Source: Pyrinomonadaceae bacterium
GTDB lineage: Bacteria; Acidobacteriota; Blastocatellia; Pyrinomonadales; Pyrinomonadaceae
Assembly: GCA_014380365.1 (NCBI GenBank)
Contig: JACMJZ010000031.1
Coordinates: forward strand, 62,001 to 126,000
Length of the DNA: 64,000 bases
Direction: 5' to 3'
Shown: piece after piece, positions 15,946 through 27,300 of the stretch
How the letters are laid out: each line of letters begins with the position of its first letter
How positions within the stretch are numbered: the stretch's first letter is position 1
The notes under the pieces: model-generated
Told to the model about the DNA's origin: nothing
The model's database searches: none
The model's input: the letters and a program-made list of their open reading frames with translations, nothing else
Made by a program: the position numbers and the translations under genes

Positions 15946-18660
15946 CTAAGCGCTGTTGGCGGCGAGCGCGGCTTGCGCGGCGGCGAGTCGCGCCACGGGA
16001 ACGCGGAAGGGCGAGCAGCTTACGTAGTTGAGACCAATCTCGTTGCAGAAAGCGATTGAACTCGGATCGCCGCCATGCTCGCCGCAAATCCCCACTTTCA
16101 AATCCGGCTTCACACTGCGGCCACGCTCCGTGCCGATACGGATTAGTTGGCCTACGCCTTCGCGATCGAGTACCTGGAAAGGATCGTCCGGCAGTATTTT
16201 GTGCTCCACATAGTTTGGGAGAAAACGGCTCGAGTCGTCGCGGCTCAGTCCGAAGGTTGTCTGCGTGAGATCGTTAGTGCCAAACGAGAAGAAGTCGGCG
16301 TGCGCGGCAATGCTGTCGGCGGTCAACGCAGCGCGCGGCAACTCAATCATCGTGCCGACGCGATACTCGATCGTCATTCCCTGTTCACCCATCACCTGTT
16401 GCGCTACCTGATCGATTAGTGCCCGCTGGTGCCGGAGTTCCTCGCTCAGAGAAACCAGCGGCACCATGATCTCGAGTTCCGTCTTTTTCTTCTCGCCCTG
16501 TACCTGGCAGGCCGCTTCAAAAATAGCGCGACACTGCATACGGGTCACTTCCGGAAAGAGCAGGCCCAGGCGACAACCTCTAAAGCCGAGCATGGGGTTG
16601 GACTCTCTGATGCGAATGACCTGTTTGAGAAGCCGGCGTTTTTCGTCGATCTCGTCTAACAGGTTGTCCATGTCGCCGAGGGTGGTAGCCAGCCGGACGG
16701 CCATCTTCAATTCACCCAGCTCGCTCATCAACTCTTCCGCGTTTGGTAGAAACTCATGCAGCGGCGGATCGAGCAGGCGGATTGTGACGGGCAGCCCAAC
16801 CATCTCGCGAAAGATTTCCAGAAAGTCGCCGCGCTGAAGTGGCAATAGTTTTTCGAGCGCTTTCTCTCTCGCGCCCACGCCGTCGGCAAGAATCATTTGG
16901 CGCATTGCCGCCAGCCTTTGATCGCCGAAGAACATATGTTCCGTGCGGCAAAGGCCGATGCCCTCGGCGCCAAACCCACGCGCCACCTTCGCATCTCGAG
17001 GCGTGTCGGCATTCGCGCGCACTCGGAGCCGGCGAAACTTGTCTGCCCAACTCATCAGTTCGTGAAACTCAGGACCAAGCGTGGGCTGCACGGTCGGCAC
17101 CTGGCCCAGGAACACGCGGCCGGTTGAACCGTCGACCGTAATCCACTCGCCCTTGGTAACCACAGTGCCGTCAACTGTGAACTGTTGTTGGCCGTAATCA
17201 ATGTCAATTGAGTTGGCCCCGCAGACGCAGGGCTTGCCCATGCCCCGTGCGACAACAGCGGCGTGGCTGGTCATGCCGCCGCGCGCAGTGACGATCGCCT
17301 GCGCTGCAACCATCCCGTGATAATCGTCAGGACTCGTTTCCTGTCGCACCAGGATTACCTTCGCATTCTCGCGCGCCAATTCCTCGGCTTCGTCAGGACT
17401 GAAAACCACCTGGCCCTGCGCCGCGCCAGGACTCGCCGGCAAACCCATCGCTAACACCGTCGTCCTGGTTTTGGGATCGACTGTGGGGTGCAAAAGCTGA
17501 TCGAGTTGATCTGGTGTAACTCGCTGAACGGCCGTCGCGCGATCGATCAACTTCTCGCCGACCATCTCCACCGCCACGCGCACCGCCGCCGCGCCGGTGC
17601 GTTTTCCAGTGCGCGTCTGCAGCATCCAAAGCTTGCCGCGTTCAATCGTAAACTCGCAGTCCTGCATGTCGTGGTAGTGCTTCTCCAGCAGGCCGGTGAT
17701 TGAGGCAAACTCGTCGTAAACTTTCGGTAGCTCTTTCTTGAGCTGGCTAATTGGGTTGGGCGTGCGAGTTCCGGCGACGACGTCTTCGCCTTGCGCGTTC
17801 AGCAAGTACTCGCCGTAGAGTTCCTTCTTCCCCGTCGAAGGATTGCGGGTAAACGCGACGCCGGTGCCGCTGCCTTCACCCATGTTTCCAAAGACCATGG
17901 CCTGAACATTCACGGCGGTGCCGAGGGAATCGGGAATTCGATTCACGCGGCGATAGTCAATGGCGCGGCGGCCCATCCATGAATTGAAGACGGCGGCGAT
18001 GGCCACGCGCAGTTGTTCATAAGGATCTTCGGGAATCGCGTGCTGCTCCGCGAGGATGATCTGTTTCTCAGCGGCGATAATGTCGCGCAGGTGCTCGGGT
18101 CTTAAATCAGTGTCTCGCCCGCCCGAAGTCTGGGCCTTGTAGCGATCCATGACGCGTTCAAACTTTTCATGCGCGACGCCCATCACGATTTCGCCAAACA
18201 AAGATGCGAATCGCCGGTAAGCGTCCAGCGCGAAACGAAGATCTCCGGTTTGTGCGGCAAGCCCCTGGACCGTCTCTTCGTTGAGACCAAGATTCAGCAC
18301 TGTGTCCATCATGCCCGGCATCGAGAAAGCGGCGCCGGAACGAACCGAGACGAGCAGAGGGTTGCTGGCGTCGCCAAACTTCTTGCCAACCTGTTCTTCA
18401 ATTCGTTGCAGGCCTTCCTTGACCTGCTCCCACATGCCCTCAGGAAAACTCTTGTCGTTTTCAAAAAACGCATTGCAGGCTTCGGTGGTAACAATCAGTC
18501 CGGGCGGGACGGGCAGGCCGGCGCGCGTCATTTCGCAGAGACCCGCGCCCTTGCCTCCCAGCAACGATTTATCGTCACCGCTGCCTTCGGCGAAAAGGTA
18601 GACCCATTTGTTGGTGGTTTGCTCGGGGACTTCCTGAGTTTCTTCAATGGCAGTGCTCAT
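15946..18660 (-). CDS. ppdK: Pyruvate, phosphate dikinase
   Basis: GGKGAGLCEMTRAGLPVPPG, TARGGMTSHAAVVARGMGKPCVCG, C-terminal PEP-utilising domain FGTNDLTQTTFGLSRDD. Confidence 0.97.
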   Translation of the reverse strand: MSTAIEETQEVPEQTTNKWVYLFAEGSGDDKSLLGGKGAGLCEMTRAGLPVPPGLIVTTEACNAFFENDKSFPEGMWEQVKEGLQRIEEQVGKKFGDASNPLLVSVRSGAAFSMPGMMDTVLNLGLNEETVQGLAAQTGDLRFALDAYRRFASLFGEIVMGVAHEKFERVMDRYKAQTSGGRDTDLRPEHLRDIIAAEKQIILAEQHAIPEDPYEQLRVAIAAVFNSWMGRRAIDYRRVNRIPDSLGTAVNVQAMVFGNMGEGSGTGVAFTRNPSTGKKELYGEYLLNAQGEDVVAGTRTPNPISQLKKELPKVYDEFASITGLLEKHYHDMQDCEFTIERGKLWMLQTRTGKRTGAAAVRVAVEMVGEKLIDRATAVQRVTPDQLDQLLHPTVDPKTRTTVLAMGLPASPGAAQGQVVFSPDEAEELARENAKVILVRQETSPDDYHGMVAAQAIVTARGGMTSHAAVVARGMGKPCVCGANSIDIDYGQQQFTVDGTVVTKGEWITVDGSTGRVFLGQVPTVQPTLGPEFHELMSWADKFRRLRVRANADTPRDAKVARGFGAEGIGLCRTEHMFFGDQRLAAMRQMILADGVGAREKALEKLLPLQRGDFLEIFREMVGLPVTIRLLDPPLHEFLPNAEELMSELGELKMAVRLATTLGDMDNLLDEIDEKRRLLKQVIRIRESNPMLGFRGCRLGLLFPEVTRMQCRAIFEAACQVQGEKKKTELEIMVPLVSLSEELRHQRALIDQVAQQVMGEQGMTIEYRVGTMIELPRAALTADSIAAHADFFSFGTNDLTQTTFGLSRDDSSRFLPNYVEHKILPDDPFQVLDREGVGQLIRIGTERGRSVKPDLKVGICGEHGGDPSSIAFCNEIGLNYVSCSPFRVPVARLAAAQAALAANSA

Positions 18661-18838
18661 TTTCAGGGATCTCTCTCTGGTTCATGGTTCTCGAGAAGGA
18701 CAGCACGACAGCGCGCCTTCAATCGGACCGTCGGGAAGACTTGTATTTGCCTGGCCCGCGATTATCGCACTTTTGTGGGATTCGGAAAATCTCGGGCCGG
18801 TACGTGAGGGACGATACAGAACCCCGGCGAGAAGCGAA

Positions 18839-18871
18839 AGGGCGAGGCGGAAGACATTTCCGCTTCGCCCC
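18839..18871. terminator. Strong hairpin GGGCGAgGCGGAA-gacat-TTCCGCtTCGCCC downstream of the 608-aa gene; possible terminator/REP, no clear U-tract
   Basis: Direct reading of inverted arms; second smaller stem cgcaacgg-tgg-ccgttgcg at about 18883-18901. Confidence 0.45.
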
Positions 18872-18930
18872 TTCGGATTGAAACGCAACGGTGGCCGTTG
18901 CGCGCCGGCACATTCGACCGTGCCGGTAGT

Positions 18931-20757
18931 TTATGGCCAAGGAGTATTCACCACATCGGGCACTAGGTCATCGGGTATGTCGTTCATGATGCAGAACGGC
19001 CAGTCGTGCTGTATGTGGTGTACGGTTGACTCGCTGACGAGAGTCGTGTCCGCGACATCCAGCCTAATCAGGTAAGCGCAGCGCTCACCGCGATAGATCT
19101 TGGGAGACGGCGCTACGGCTGCCGGATCATCGGGCCGCGGTCCAGCGTCCAGTGCCGCTACTATGTCCCACGAAAGGAGCACACCCGTGTCTGGAGGCGC
19201 AGGCGGAAGCGGGTCAACCAGCAGCGCAAGCGGCGCTTCCTGTAAGAGGTCGGGCATACGCGTACCGCTTGTCACCATTGGTGGAGTAACAAACGATACA
19301 CTACCGTCCTTTTTGAACTGGAGGGTGTAGTTGGCAAAGTTATCATTGGGTTTGATTGTAGTTGTAGTAGGCGGCATGCCGGACGTGTCAACGTAGGTGT
19401 CCAGGATGACAGGATCCCAAGCCCGCCCTTTGATGTCTGCGTTGTTTCTCGTGGCAGGCGAACCAGGGATAACGAACTGTGACAGCGATAGCTCTTCACA
19501 GGCGCTGAAATCAATACCGCCACTCACGCCCATTCCCGTTATCCGACCTTCAATCTGGCGATTGTCAATCCACACTGTCGCCGCGTCGTAAAGCTCGGGC
19601 GGTGTTGGATCGGGCGGCCCGATGATCACCTGATGTTTCACGCGTAGGCGAACGGTGTAGCGCCCGTTCAAAGCGGAAGAACTCCCTGCCGTTCCCGTGC
19701 CCCACGCCAGCCCGGTCGTAACCCATTTCTTGTCATAAAAAAGAAATGGGGGTGTCGTTATGTCGATATATTGAAGAATATCCACGTTCGACCACTGACG
19801 TGTCAGGAAGTTTGGAGTCTTGATGGTGTTGTCCATCGTTCCAAAAATGGAATCGTAGGTACGTGGGTGAAGGGTGTCGCCAAAGGGCAACGGCAGGTTG
19901 ATATCAGCCCAGGGGTCGGCGGCGTCCTGTTGCCAGGTATTAGGATGCGTAACCGGGAGTTCCTTGTGCTGCAATACGTACTCAGACATCTGCCGGCCGC
20001 AGCCATAGTAGTCGGCAGTTCCCCCGACACTGATCGACCCGCCAACGGAAGCCTCCGGGTTAGCCGGATCGGGACTAGCCTTTACTTGTTTAAGAATCTC
20101 GGTTGGATCGTCCGGGTGCAGACCTATTATCTGCGCCGTGACGGCGCCGATACTGGTGATGGACACGCTCTTGAGTAGAATGGTGAACTCCTGCCAGGTG
20201 CTGCACGCTGAACCCCAGCCGGACGGGTTGACGGTGAGCGTGACTCTGTAAGCATCCGGGTCAATCCCTGTCACATCGAGCCGGCCCAACTCTCCGTTAG
20301 TGACCGGCGACGTTCCGCTTGATCCGCCGCCCGGATAGATGACAGGCATCGGGTATGAGATCCCGCCGAGGGTGACGCTCAAGCTGTAGTTGCCAAAAGC
20401 TGTGCCGCTGGCTGTTCCCAATACGCGAATGATCCACTTGTGAAGGATCGGGTCGTATTCTTTGATAGCGCAGCCGATAGGCGAGGTAATCTCGCAGAAG
20501 AGTTGACGCTGCACCCAGATAAGGATGATCAGCAGCAGAATCAGGAGAAGTTTGATAAAGAGGATGAGCCAGACGATCTGGGAGACTCTCGGAAAGCCCC
20601 TGTATTCGCCAGCGTAATACTCGCCAAAAAACAGCAAGAGGAGAAAGAGGAGGATGATGTATTTGATGCACCCGGGAACGTCGCGCACCGTTCGCTTTTG
20701 TTGTGCCTCTGGTCGTGTTGGTGGATTTTCGCCCGGTCTGGGGTCGTTTGAGGACAT
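18931..20757 (-). CDS. Hypothetical membrane-anchored protein, 608 aa
   Basis: Long ORF; two hydrophobic N-terminal helices. Confidence 0.8.
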   Translation of the reverse strand: MSSNDPRPGENPPTRPEAQQKRTVRDVPGCIKYIILLFLLLLFFGEYYAGEYRGFPRVSQIVWLILFIKLLLILLLIILIWVQRQLFCEITSPIGCAIKEYDPILHKWIIRVLGTASGTAFGNYSLSVTLGGISYPMPVIYPGGGSSGTSPVTNGELGRLDVTGIDPDAYRVTLTVNPSGWGSACSTWQEFTILLKSVSITSIGAVTAQIIGLHPDDPTEILKQVKASPDPANPEASVGGSISVGGTADYYGCGRQMSEYVLQHKELPVTHPNTWQQDAADPWADINLPLPFGDTLHPRTYDSIFGTMDNTIKTPNFLTRQWSNVDILQYIDITTPPFLFYDKKWVTTGLAWGTGTAGSSSALNGRYTVRLRVKHQVIIGPPDPTPPELYDAATVWIDNRQIEGRITGMGVSGGIDFSACEELSLSQFVIPGSPATRNNADIKGRAWDPVILDTYVDTSGMPPTTTTIKPNDNFANYTLQFKKDGSVSFVTPPMVTSGTRMPDLLQEAPLALLVDPLPPAPPDTGVLLSWDIVAALDAGPRPDDPAAVAPSPKIYRGERCAYLIRLDVADTTLVSESTVHHIQHDWPFCIMNDIPDDLVPDVVNTPWP

Positions 20758-21360
20758 GGTTTGCTCCTTTCAAGTATGGCGATTCGCCTCTGCCTCGAGC
20801 GAGACAGACATACCTAACGACCGCGCGATTTCCGAGTCGCTCCTTCCGAGCTGACCAAAAAGCAGCGCAGAGCCGGCGGTAGACGGTCGCAGTTGACGAT
20901 CCTATTGAGCGAGGCGGATCGTACGTAGTCAAAACCTCGTAATTAACAAGCCCGCGTCCCTGTCTTACAGGACTCAGGCGCCTGCTTCGTTTCTCTATTT
21001 CAACTCTCGGTCAGAGCCTGGCGATGACGATAGCGATTCTCGAGTTCAATGGATAAAAGTGATGCTGGAATCCCGCAGATGAAGACTTGAGCTAAACGTG
21101 AATGAAAATGGTAGTGAGAAACTCTCATGCGCATGATGAGGTCTCCTTACTTTTGATCGCACACTTCAAATGGGAGCGTGCTGGTAAAGACTAACAGACT
21201 ATCAATGAGTAACTTCGGGGGTCTGTCGGATGAGACGGGGGAATAATTGGAAACTCTACGGTTCGGCTTATACGCCTACTGATTCAGTCCTGTCAACTGA
21301 AATTCAACACTGAAACTCAACACACTAAGAATCAACCGAAAGAACTGGCCGCGCAGTGTG

Positions 21361-22776
21361 CTAATTCACGCTCCCCATTAACTTCTTCACGCGCGGAGTC
21401 AGCAGCGCCAGAATTCCGGCCGAGATCAGCAAGCCGACGGCGATGCCGCCATATAATTTGACCAATTGAGTTGGGTTGTTAACGACAAAGAAGGTGGAAA
21501 GATAACCGGCCAGTTTGTTGCCGAAGGCTGCAGCTAAGAACCAAACTCCCATCATGATGCCGACCAGCTTCACGGGTGCGAGTTTGGAAACAGTGCTCAA
21601 GCCCACAGGACTTAGGCACATCTCGCCAATCACTTCGAGAAAGTAGAGCCCTACGAGCCACAGCGGGCTTATGCGGCCTTGACCTGTCATCCAGGCGGCA
21701 GGCACAAGCAGACAATAGGCCAGGCCGATAAACACCAGACCCAGAGTGAACTTGACCGGACTCGATGGTTGTCGTGTTCCAAGCCGCACCCACAGGTAGG
21801 AGAAAAATGGGGCTAGTAAAATAACAAACGCCGGCGTGCACGACTGTAACCAACTTGATGGAAACCTCATTCCAAACACTTCCGTGCGCACCAAGTCTCT
21901 GGCGAATAGATTCAGGCTCGCTCCCTTCTGTTCATAGGCGGCCCAGAAAAGTATAGTGAAGAGAAAGAAGACAAAGATCGCGCCGATGCGCTTCCAGTCA
22001 GTTGAGGTCAGGGGCGTGCTGGCGACAGCACGCTCTTCTTTCTTTTGTTGACGAGTGGTGCGGTTGCCAACGCTCTCAAGTCGTTTGCGATTTCGCAGAT
22101 AGACAATGAGACCGAGTGTCATTCCTACGGCCGCTGCCCCGAAGCCCCAATGCCAGCTCGTTGCCGGGTTAAATCCCATAGAGACAAGGAAGCGTTTGAA
22201 GGATTCACCCTGAGCAAGATAACCAACAGATAGCGGCGCGAGTAATGCACCGATGTTAATGCCCATGTAGAAAAGTGAGAACCCACTATCTCGACGAGGA
22301 TCGTCTTCACTGTAAAGACTGCCGACCATCGTGCTGATGTTTGGTTTGAGTAACCCGGTGCCGATGGCGATCAGGGTGAGACCGCCATAGAAGAAAGTCA
22401 GCGAGTGGAAAACCATGGAGATGTGACCGAACACGATCACCACACCCCCAAGCAAGACTGCCAACTTTGCTCCCAACAGGCGATCAGCCGCTAGGCCCCC
22501 CGGCAATCCCGTTAAGTAAACCCACATGGTGTAGGTTCCGTAGAGCGTAGCCGCAGTCTTGACATCGAAACCCAAACCTCCCTGCTCGACAGTCGCCGTC
22601 ATATAAAGGACCAGAATGGAGCGCATCCCGTAATAGCTGAACCGCTCCCAGAATTCCGTGAAGAACAGTGTTGACAGTCCGCTTGGATGTCCGAACATAC
22701 CGGAGTTGTCTGATAGCGTGTCAATTCTCAATTCCTGATTCGCTGTTGTATCCATAACATCCCTCGGTCGCTCCAT
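21361..22776 (-). CDS. Proton-dependent oligopeptide (POT) family MFS transporter
   Basis: FFTEFWERFSYYGMRSILVLYM motif; about 12 hydrophobic segments. Confidence 0.93.
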   Translation of the reverse strand: MERPRDVMDTTANQELRIDTLSDNSGMFGHPSGLSTLFFTEFWERFSYYGMRSILVLYMTATVEQGGLGFDVKTAATLYGTYTMWVYLTGLPGGLAADRLLGAKLAVLLGGVVIVFGHISMVFHSLTFFYGGLTLIAIGTGLLKPNISTMVGSLYSEDDPRRDSGFSLFYMGINIGALLAPLSVGYLAQGESFKRFLVSMGFNPATSWHWGFGAAAVGMTLGLIVYLRNRKRLESVGNRTTRQQKKEERAVASTPLTSTDWKRIGAIFVFFLFTILFWAAYEQKGASLNLFARDLVRTEVFGMRFPSSWLQSCTPAFVILLAPFFSYLWVRLGTRQPSSPVKFTLGLVFIGLAYCLLVPAAWMTGQGRISPLWLVGLYFLEVIGEMCLSPVGLSTVSKLAPVKLVGIMMGVWFLAAAFGNKLAGYLSTFFVVNNPTQLVKLYGGIAVGLLISAGILALLTPRVKKLMGSVN

Positions 22777-22914
22777 TCATCGTGGAATCGCCATTAACTA
22801 AATTTTATTACTGAAAGTTTGGGAGAGTTAGGCTTTTAACTGAAATCCGCGCGGCTGTAAAGAAGTAAGTTTGTATGTATGTTTGCAATCCGTCAGCCGC
22901 TTCGAGTTTCTCTT

Positions 22915-23625
22915 TCACCCGCCGATTGCTCGGGCAATCATGTATGCAGCGCCCGCGGCGGCACTGCCAATCAGCGCGGTTTGGAGCGCGCTGCGCATAG
23001 GCCGCATGCCGGTGAAGCGTCCTTTCACGAAACCAAAAATCAGCAGGGCCAGCAGGGTCAAGCCGATTGAAATGAACAACGCGCGCGAGGGATCTCCGGT
23101 CAACATGTAAGGCGCGAGTGGCACGAAGCCTCCCGCCGCGTAAGCGCCGCCGATCGTCAACGCACTCGTCATCGCGCGCTTCGGCTCCGGCTTTTCCAGA
23201 CCAAGCTCAAACCGCATCATGAAGTCGATCCACTTCTTCGGCTGCCGGCGCAAGGCCTCGACGATCGGCCGCGTCTCTTCTTCCGTTAGACCATACTCCT
23301 GAAAAACTTCAGACACTTCTCGCATTTCTTCATGAGGTATTTCCGCGACTTCGCGCTTCTCGCGTTCACGTTCCTTGGCGTAGTGTTCCGCATCGCTCTT
23401 CCCGGCGAGATAACCACCGAGCCCCATCGCGATCGTGCCGGCGGCAATCTCTGCCAGCCCGGCGGTCACGATAATGGTGTTTTGGTTCTCCGTGCCCACC
23501 AGGCCGCCGGTCAGTCCGGCAGCTAACGCGAATGGAACCGTGAGTCCATCCGACATTCCGATAACGATGTCGCGCACGACCTCGCTGGCAGTGAAGTGAC
23601 GTTCAGTATGTGGAGTTTGGGGCAT
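22915..23625 (-). CDS. VIT1/CCC1-family transporter
   Basis: VVRDIVIGMSDGLTVPFALAAGLTG and glycine-rich helices; start trimmed to MPQTPHTER. Confidence 0.9.
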   Translation of the reverse strand: MPQTPHTERHFTASEVVRDIVIGMSDGLTVPFALAAGLTGGLVGTENQNTIIVTAGLAEIAAGTIAMGLGGYLAGKSDAEHYAKEREREKREVAEIPHEEMREVSEVFQEYGLTEEETRPIVEALRRQPKKWIDFMMRFELGLEKPEPKRAMTSALTIGGAYAAGGFVPLAPYMLTGDPSRALFISIGLTLLALLIFGFVKGRFTGMRPMRSALQTALIGSAAAGAAYMIARAIGG

Positions 23626-23743
23626 GTGGAAGTCTCCGAGCCAAAGTAGTTCGAACCGAAATGAGATCCTGGAATTCCGGGCGATGATAGCACTGGACTC
23701 AAGACAGTCGAGCAACAGCATGAGAGGCCGGATTGATGGATTT

Positions 23744-23857
23744 CTTTGCGGCTCTCTGCGTAGTCTCTGCGTTCTTTGCGGTAATTCCTGGTCTTTGTCG
23801 CTGCAAAGGAATATGAAACCCGCAAAGAACGCAAGGACTACGCAAAGGGCCGCAAAG
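23744..23857. repeat. Inverted repeat, family A (ctttgcgg...tctgcgttctttgcgg), ~38-bp arms
   Basis: Left arm 23744-23781, right arm 23820-23857; second copy at 37638-37733. Confidence 0.85.
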
Positions 23858-23883
23858 AGTTCATGGTCTGCGCGTGGTCTTCA

Positions 23884-24156
23884 TCAAAACTTGCCGGCGA
23901 GAATCAGCACGCCGATGACTATGAACGCCACTGCGGAAACACGCTTGATCCAGATAAGTGGAAGGTAATCGCCGAGCAGGTTCCCAGCCACGACGCCAAT
24001 TGCCGAAACAGCGGTCAGCGCCAGGGCCGAGGCAATGAACACGGCCCAGGGCTTTTTCGTCTGCGCAGACATCGTCATCGCAGCCAGTTGCGTCTTGTCG
24101 CCCATCTCCGCCAGAAATATAACGCCAAAGGTTGTCAGCAAAACCCGCCAGTCCAT
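23884..24156 (-). CDS. TMEM165/GDT1-family (UPF0016) protein
   Basis: FLAEMGDKTQLAAM motif; start trimmed to MDWRVLL with gagg upstream. Confidence 0.93.
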   Translation of the reverse strand: MDWRVLLTTFGVIFLAEMGDKTQLAAMTMSAQTKKPWAVFIASALALTAVSAIGVVAGNLLGDYLPLIWIKRVSAVAFIVIGVLILAGKF

Positions 24157-24178
24157 TTTCAATCTCCTCACTCAAATC

Positions 24179-24249
24179 GACAGGATTTACATGATTAACA
24201 AGACGAATCGGCTCCCCCAAAAACGCCTTGTCAATCTTGTTCATCCTGT
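24179..24249. repeat. Inverted repeat, family B (gacaggatttacatgattaacaagac / gccttgtcaatcttgttcatcctgt)
   Basis: Arms 24179-24204 and 24225-24249, about 20/25 complementary. Confidence 0.75.
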
Positions 24250-24322
24250 GACCCTGTCTGAAAGTTCTGCGCTATACTAACTTACATCTCGCGCCGACAC
24301 CTGCGCTTTCAGCTCGAGTCCG

Positions 24323-27300
24323 ATGAGTCAAAACTCCCACGAATTTCTTGGCACCGCGCGTTTCCGCATTCGCCGCCGGCTTGGATCGGGCGGGATGGGT
24401 GTCGTCTATGAAGTGCACGACCTGGAAACGGACAAGGTGGTAGCGCTCAAGACGCTCACGCGCGCGGAAGCGTCACACATCTCCCGTTTCAAGAATGAGT
24501 TTCGCTCGCTGGCGGATGTTTCCCACCCAAACCTCGTCGCCCTTTACGAGTTCATGGCTGATGGTCAGTACTGGTTCTTCACGATGGAACTCGTGCAGGG
24601 AGGAAATTTTCTTGAATACGTGCGGCCGGGTTACAAGGCCAAGCGGGCGCAATCTTCAAGAACCCAGACGCTCAGAAAAACTACTCGAGGTCCCGGGAGC
24701 GAGTTGTTAGCGGATTATGAGGCCGAAACGGTTGAATTGGATTCTATCCGCGGCAGCTATGCGCCAGACGAACCCGATCACCGTAAGCTGGCTAGTTCTC
24801 TCACGAAAGCGAAGCTGGATGTTAGCCGGCTGCGGGTTGCGATGAGACAACTCGCCGAAGGTCTGCATGGCTTGCACGAAACGGGTAAGCTCCATCGAGA
24901 CATCAAGCCATCCAACGTGCTGGTAACAAAAGATGGCCGTGTGGTCATTCTGGATTTCGGTCTGGTGGCGGAAGCAGCAGCCGCGGAATCCAACGAGAGC
25001 TTTACCCTCGCCGGTACGCCAGACTACATGTCACCCGAGCAGGGCGCGCAGTTTCCCCTCACCCGTGCAAGCGACTGGTATAGCGTGGGAGTTATCCTGT
25101 ATCAGTCGTTAACTGGTCGGTTACCATTTTCGGGAAAGTTTTTCGAAGTGATGATGAACAAGCAGAACTTCGATCCACCCGCGCCGTCAGAACTTGTCAA
25201 AAACGTTCCTCAAGATCTCAACGACCTTTGCGTCGCTCTACTTTATCGCCAACCCGAGCAGAGACCATCAGGTAGGGAAATCCTGGCGGCACTCGGGCAG
25301 GGCCAGACGGGACCATTGCTGCCGCCAATAATGCTGCCTCCGGCATCGTCTGCGGTTCAGACCTCGAGCTTCATTGGCCGCGAACGCGAGCTGAAGGAAC
25401 TCAATGATGCCTTTGCCGGTACCCGGCGCGGACAAACGGTCACTGTCTATCTCCACGGCGGGTCGGGGATGGGAAAGAGCGCGCTGGCTCAGCATTTCCT
25501 CGATGAGTTGCGCGGCGCCGAGGCTGGCGTAGTAATCCTTGAAGGACGCTGCTACGAGCGCGAGTCAGTTCCGTACAAAGCTCTGGACGGCGTGGTCGAC
25601 AGCCTGACTAAATACCTGATGTCGCTGCCGGTAGCGAAAGCCGAAGCCCTTATGCCGCGGGAGATACTCGCGCTTGCTCGTCTCTTTCCGGTGATGCGGC
25701 AAGTGGACTGCGTTTTCAATGCGCCGTACAGCCAGCATGAGATTCCCGATCCCTTTACGCTGCGGCGCAAGGCATTTGCAGCCCTGCGAGAACTCCTCGG
25801 TCGTATTTCGGACCGACAGCCCCTGGCACTTTATATCGACGATTTGCAGTGGTCCGACGCTGACAGCACCTCGCTGCTTGAGGATTTGTTGCGCCCGCCT
25901 GATGCGCCGCCGTTGCTTTTGGTGTCGAGTTTTCGCAGCGAAGATATCCAGGCTAAACCGTTCCTGAAGTCCCTGCTCGAAAAGGCAGGCACCGAGAGTT
26001 GTCGCGAAGTGCTTATCGGCGCCCTATCCGAAACGGAATCGCTGACACTCGTGCGCGCCACGCTTGGCCCAGGCGTTGCCGGTCTCGAACCCTTCAGCAA
26101 AGCAATCCTGCTTGAAGCCGGCGGAAATCCTTTTCTCCTGGAACAGTTGGCGCGCTACGCCGCAACCTGCGATCAGACGGCAACCACCGGCATCACCCTG
26201 GCCATGATGCTCGAGGCCCGACTCAATCATCTGCCCGTGGGGGCGCGTGAGTTTGTTGAGGCGTTGGCGGTGGCCGGCCGTCCAATTAATCCGGAAGTGG
26301 CGTATCAGGCGGCCGAACTCTCCGGCGATGAGCTTCCGCTGGTGAGTTCACTGCGGGCAGCTCAGTTTCTGCGCACCGGCGGAGCTGAACACACGCTCGA
26401 GCTTTTTCACGATCGGATTCGGCAAACTCTGGCCGCCCAGCTTGACCCGCGCCAGGTCACCCAGATTCATCGCCGGCTGGCCCAGGCGATCGAAAGCCGG
26501 GGCATCGACGATCCTGAAGCTCTCTTTGAACATTACCTTGGCGCTGGTGAACGAGTGCGCGCCGCCACGCATGCTGCGGCGGCTGCCAGGAAGGCCGCCA
26601 GCGCACTCGCCTTTGACCGCGCAACTGCCCTATATCGCCGCGCGCTCGATCTCGCGCCCTCCCGCGGCACTGACGTTGAACTCAAACGCGGACTAGCGGA
26701 CGCGCTGGCAAACGCGGGCCGGCCGGCCGAGGCAGCCGAGGCGTATCTCGAGGTGGCCCAGGTGAGCCCCGCGGGCCAGAGCCTTGATTTCAAACGACGC
26801 GCCGCCGAGCAGCTGTTGATGGGCGGGCATATCAAAGAGGGCCTGGATCAGATTCGTTCCGTGCTGGCAGCCATAGGCTTCAAGTACCCGGCCGGTCCGA
26901 AGCGGGCGTTGTTTTCGCTGCTCATGAAGCGGGTCCAGATTCGTTTGCGCGGTCTTAACTTCAAAGAGCGTGATGTCAGCGAGATCTCGGAATCCGAACT
27001 TGTGCGCATCGATACCTGCTGGGCCGTCGCTGCCGGGCTGGGGCTGGTCGATCTTATCCGGGGCGCCGATTTTCAAAGCCGACACCTGCTGCTGGCGCTG
27101 CGAGCCGGCGAGCCCTATCGCGTGGCGCGCGCGATGGCACTAGAGGCGGCGCAGGTTGCTTCACGCGGCGGGGCTGCCAGGGAGCGCGTCCGCCAGGTTT
27201 CGCGACGGGCTGAAGAGCTATCGCGGAGAGTGGGTCACCCTCACGCCATCAGTCTTTCGATTTGGGCCAATGGTGTCAGCGCGTATCTGATGGGAAACTG

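Noticed and set aside
20297-20932. 211-aa minus-strand ORF overlapping the 608-aa gene start
   Set aside because: Alternate frame of a better supported gene; no domain.
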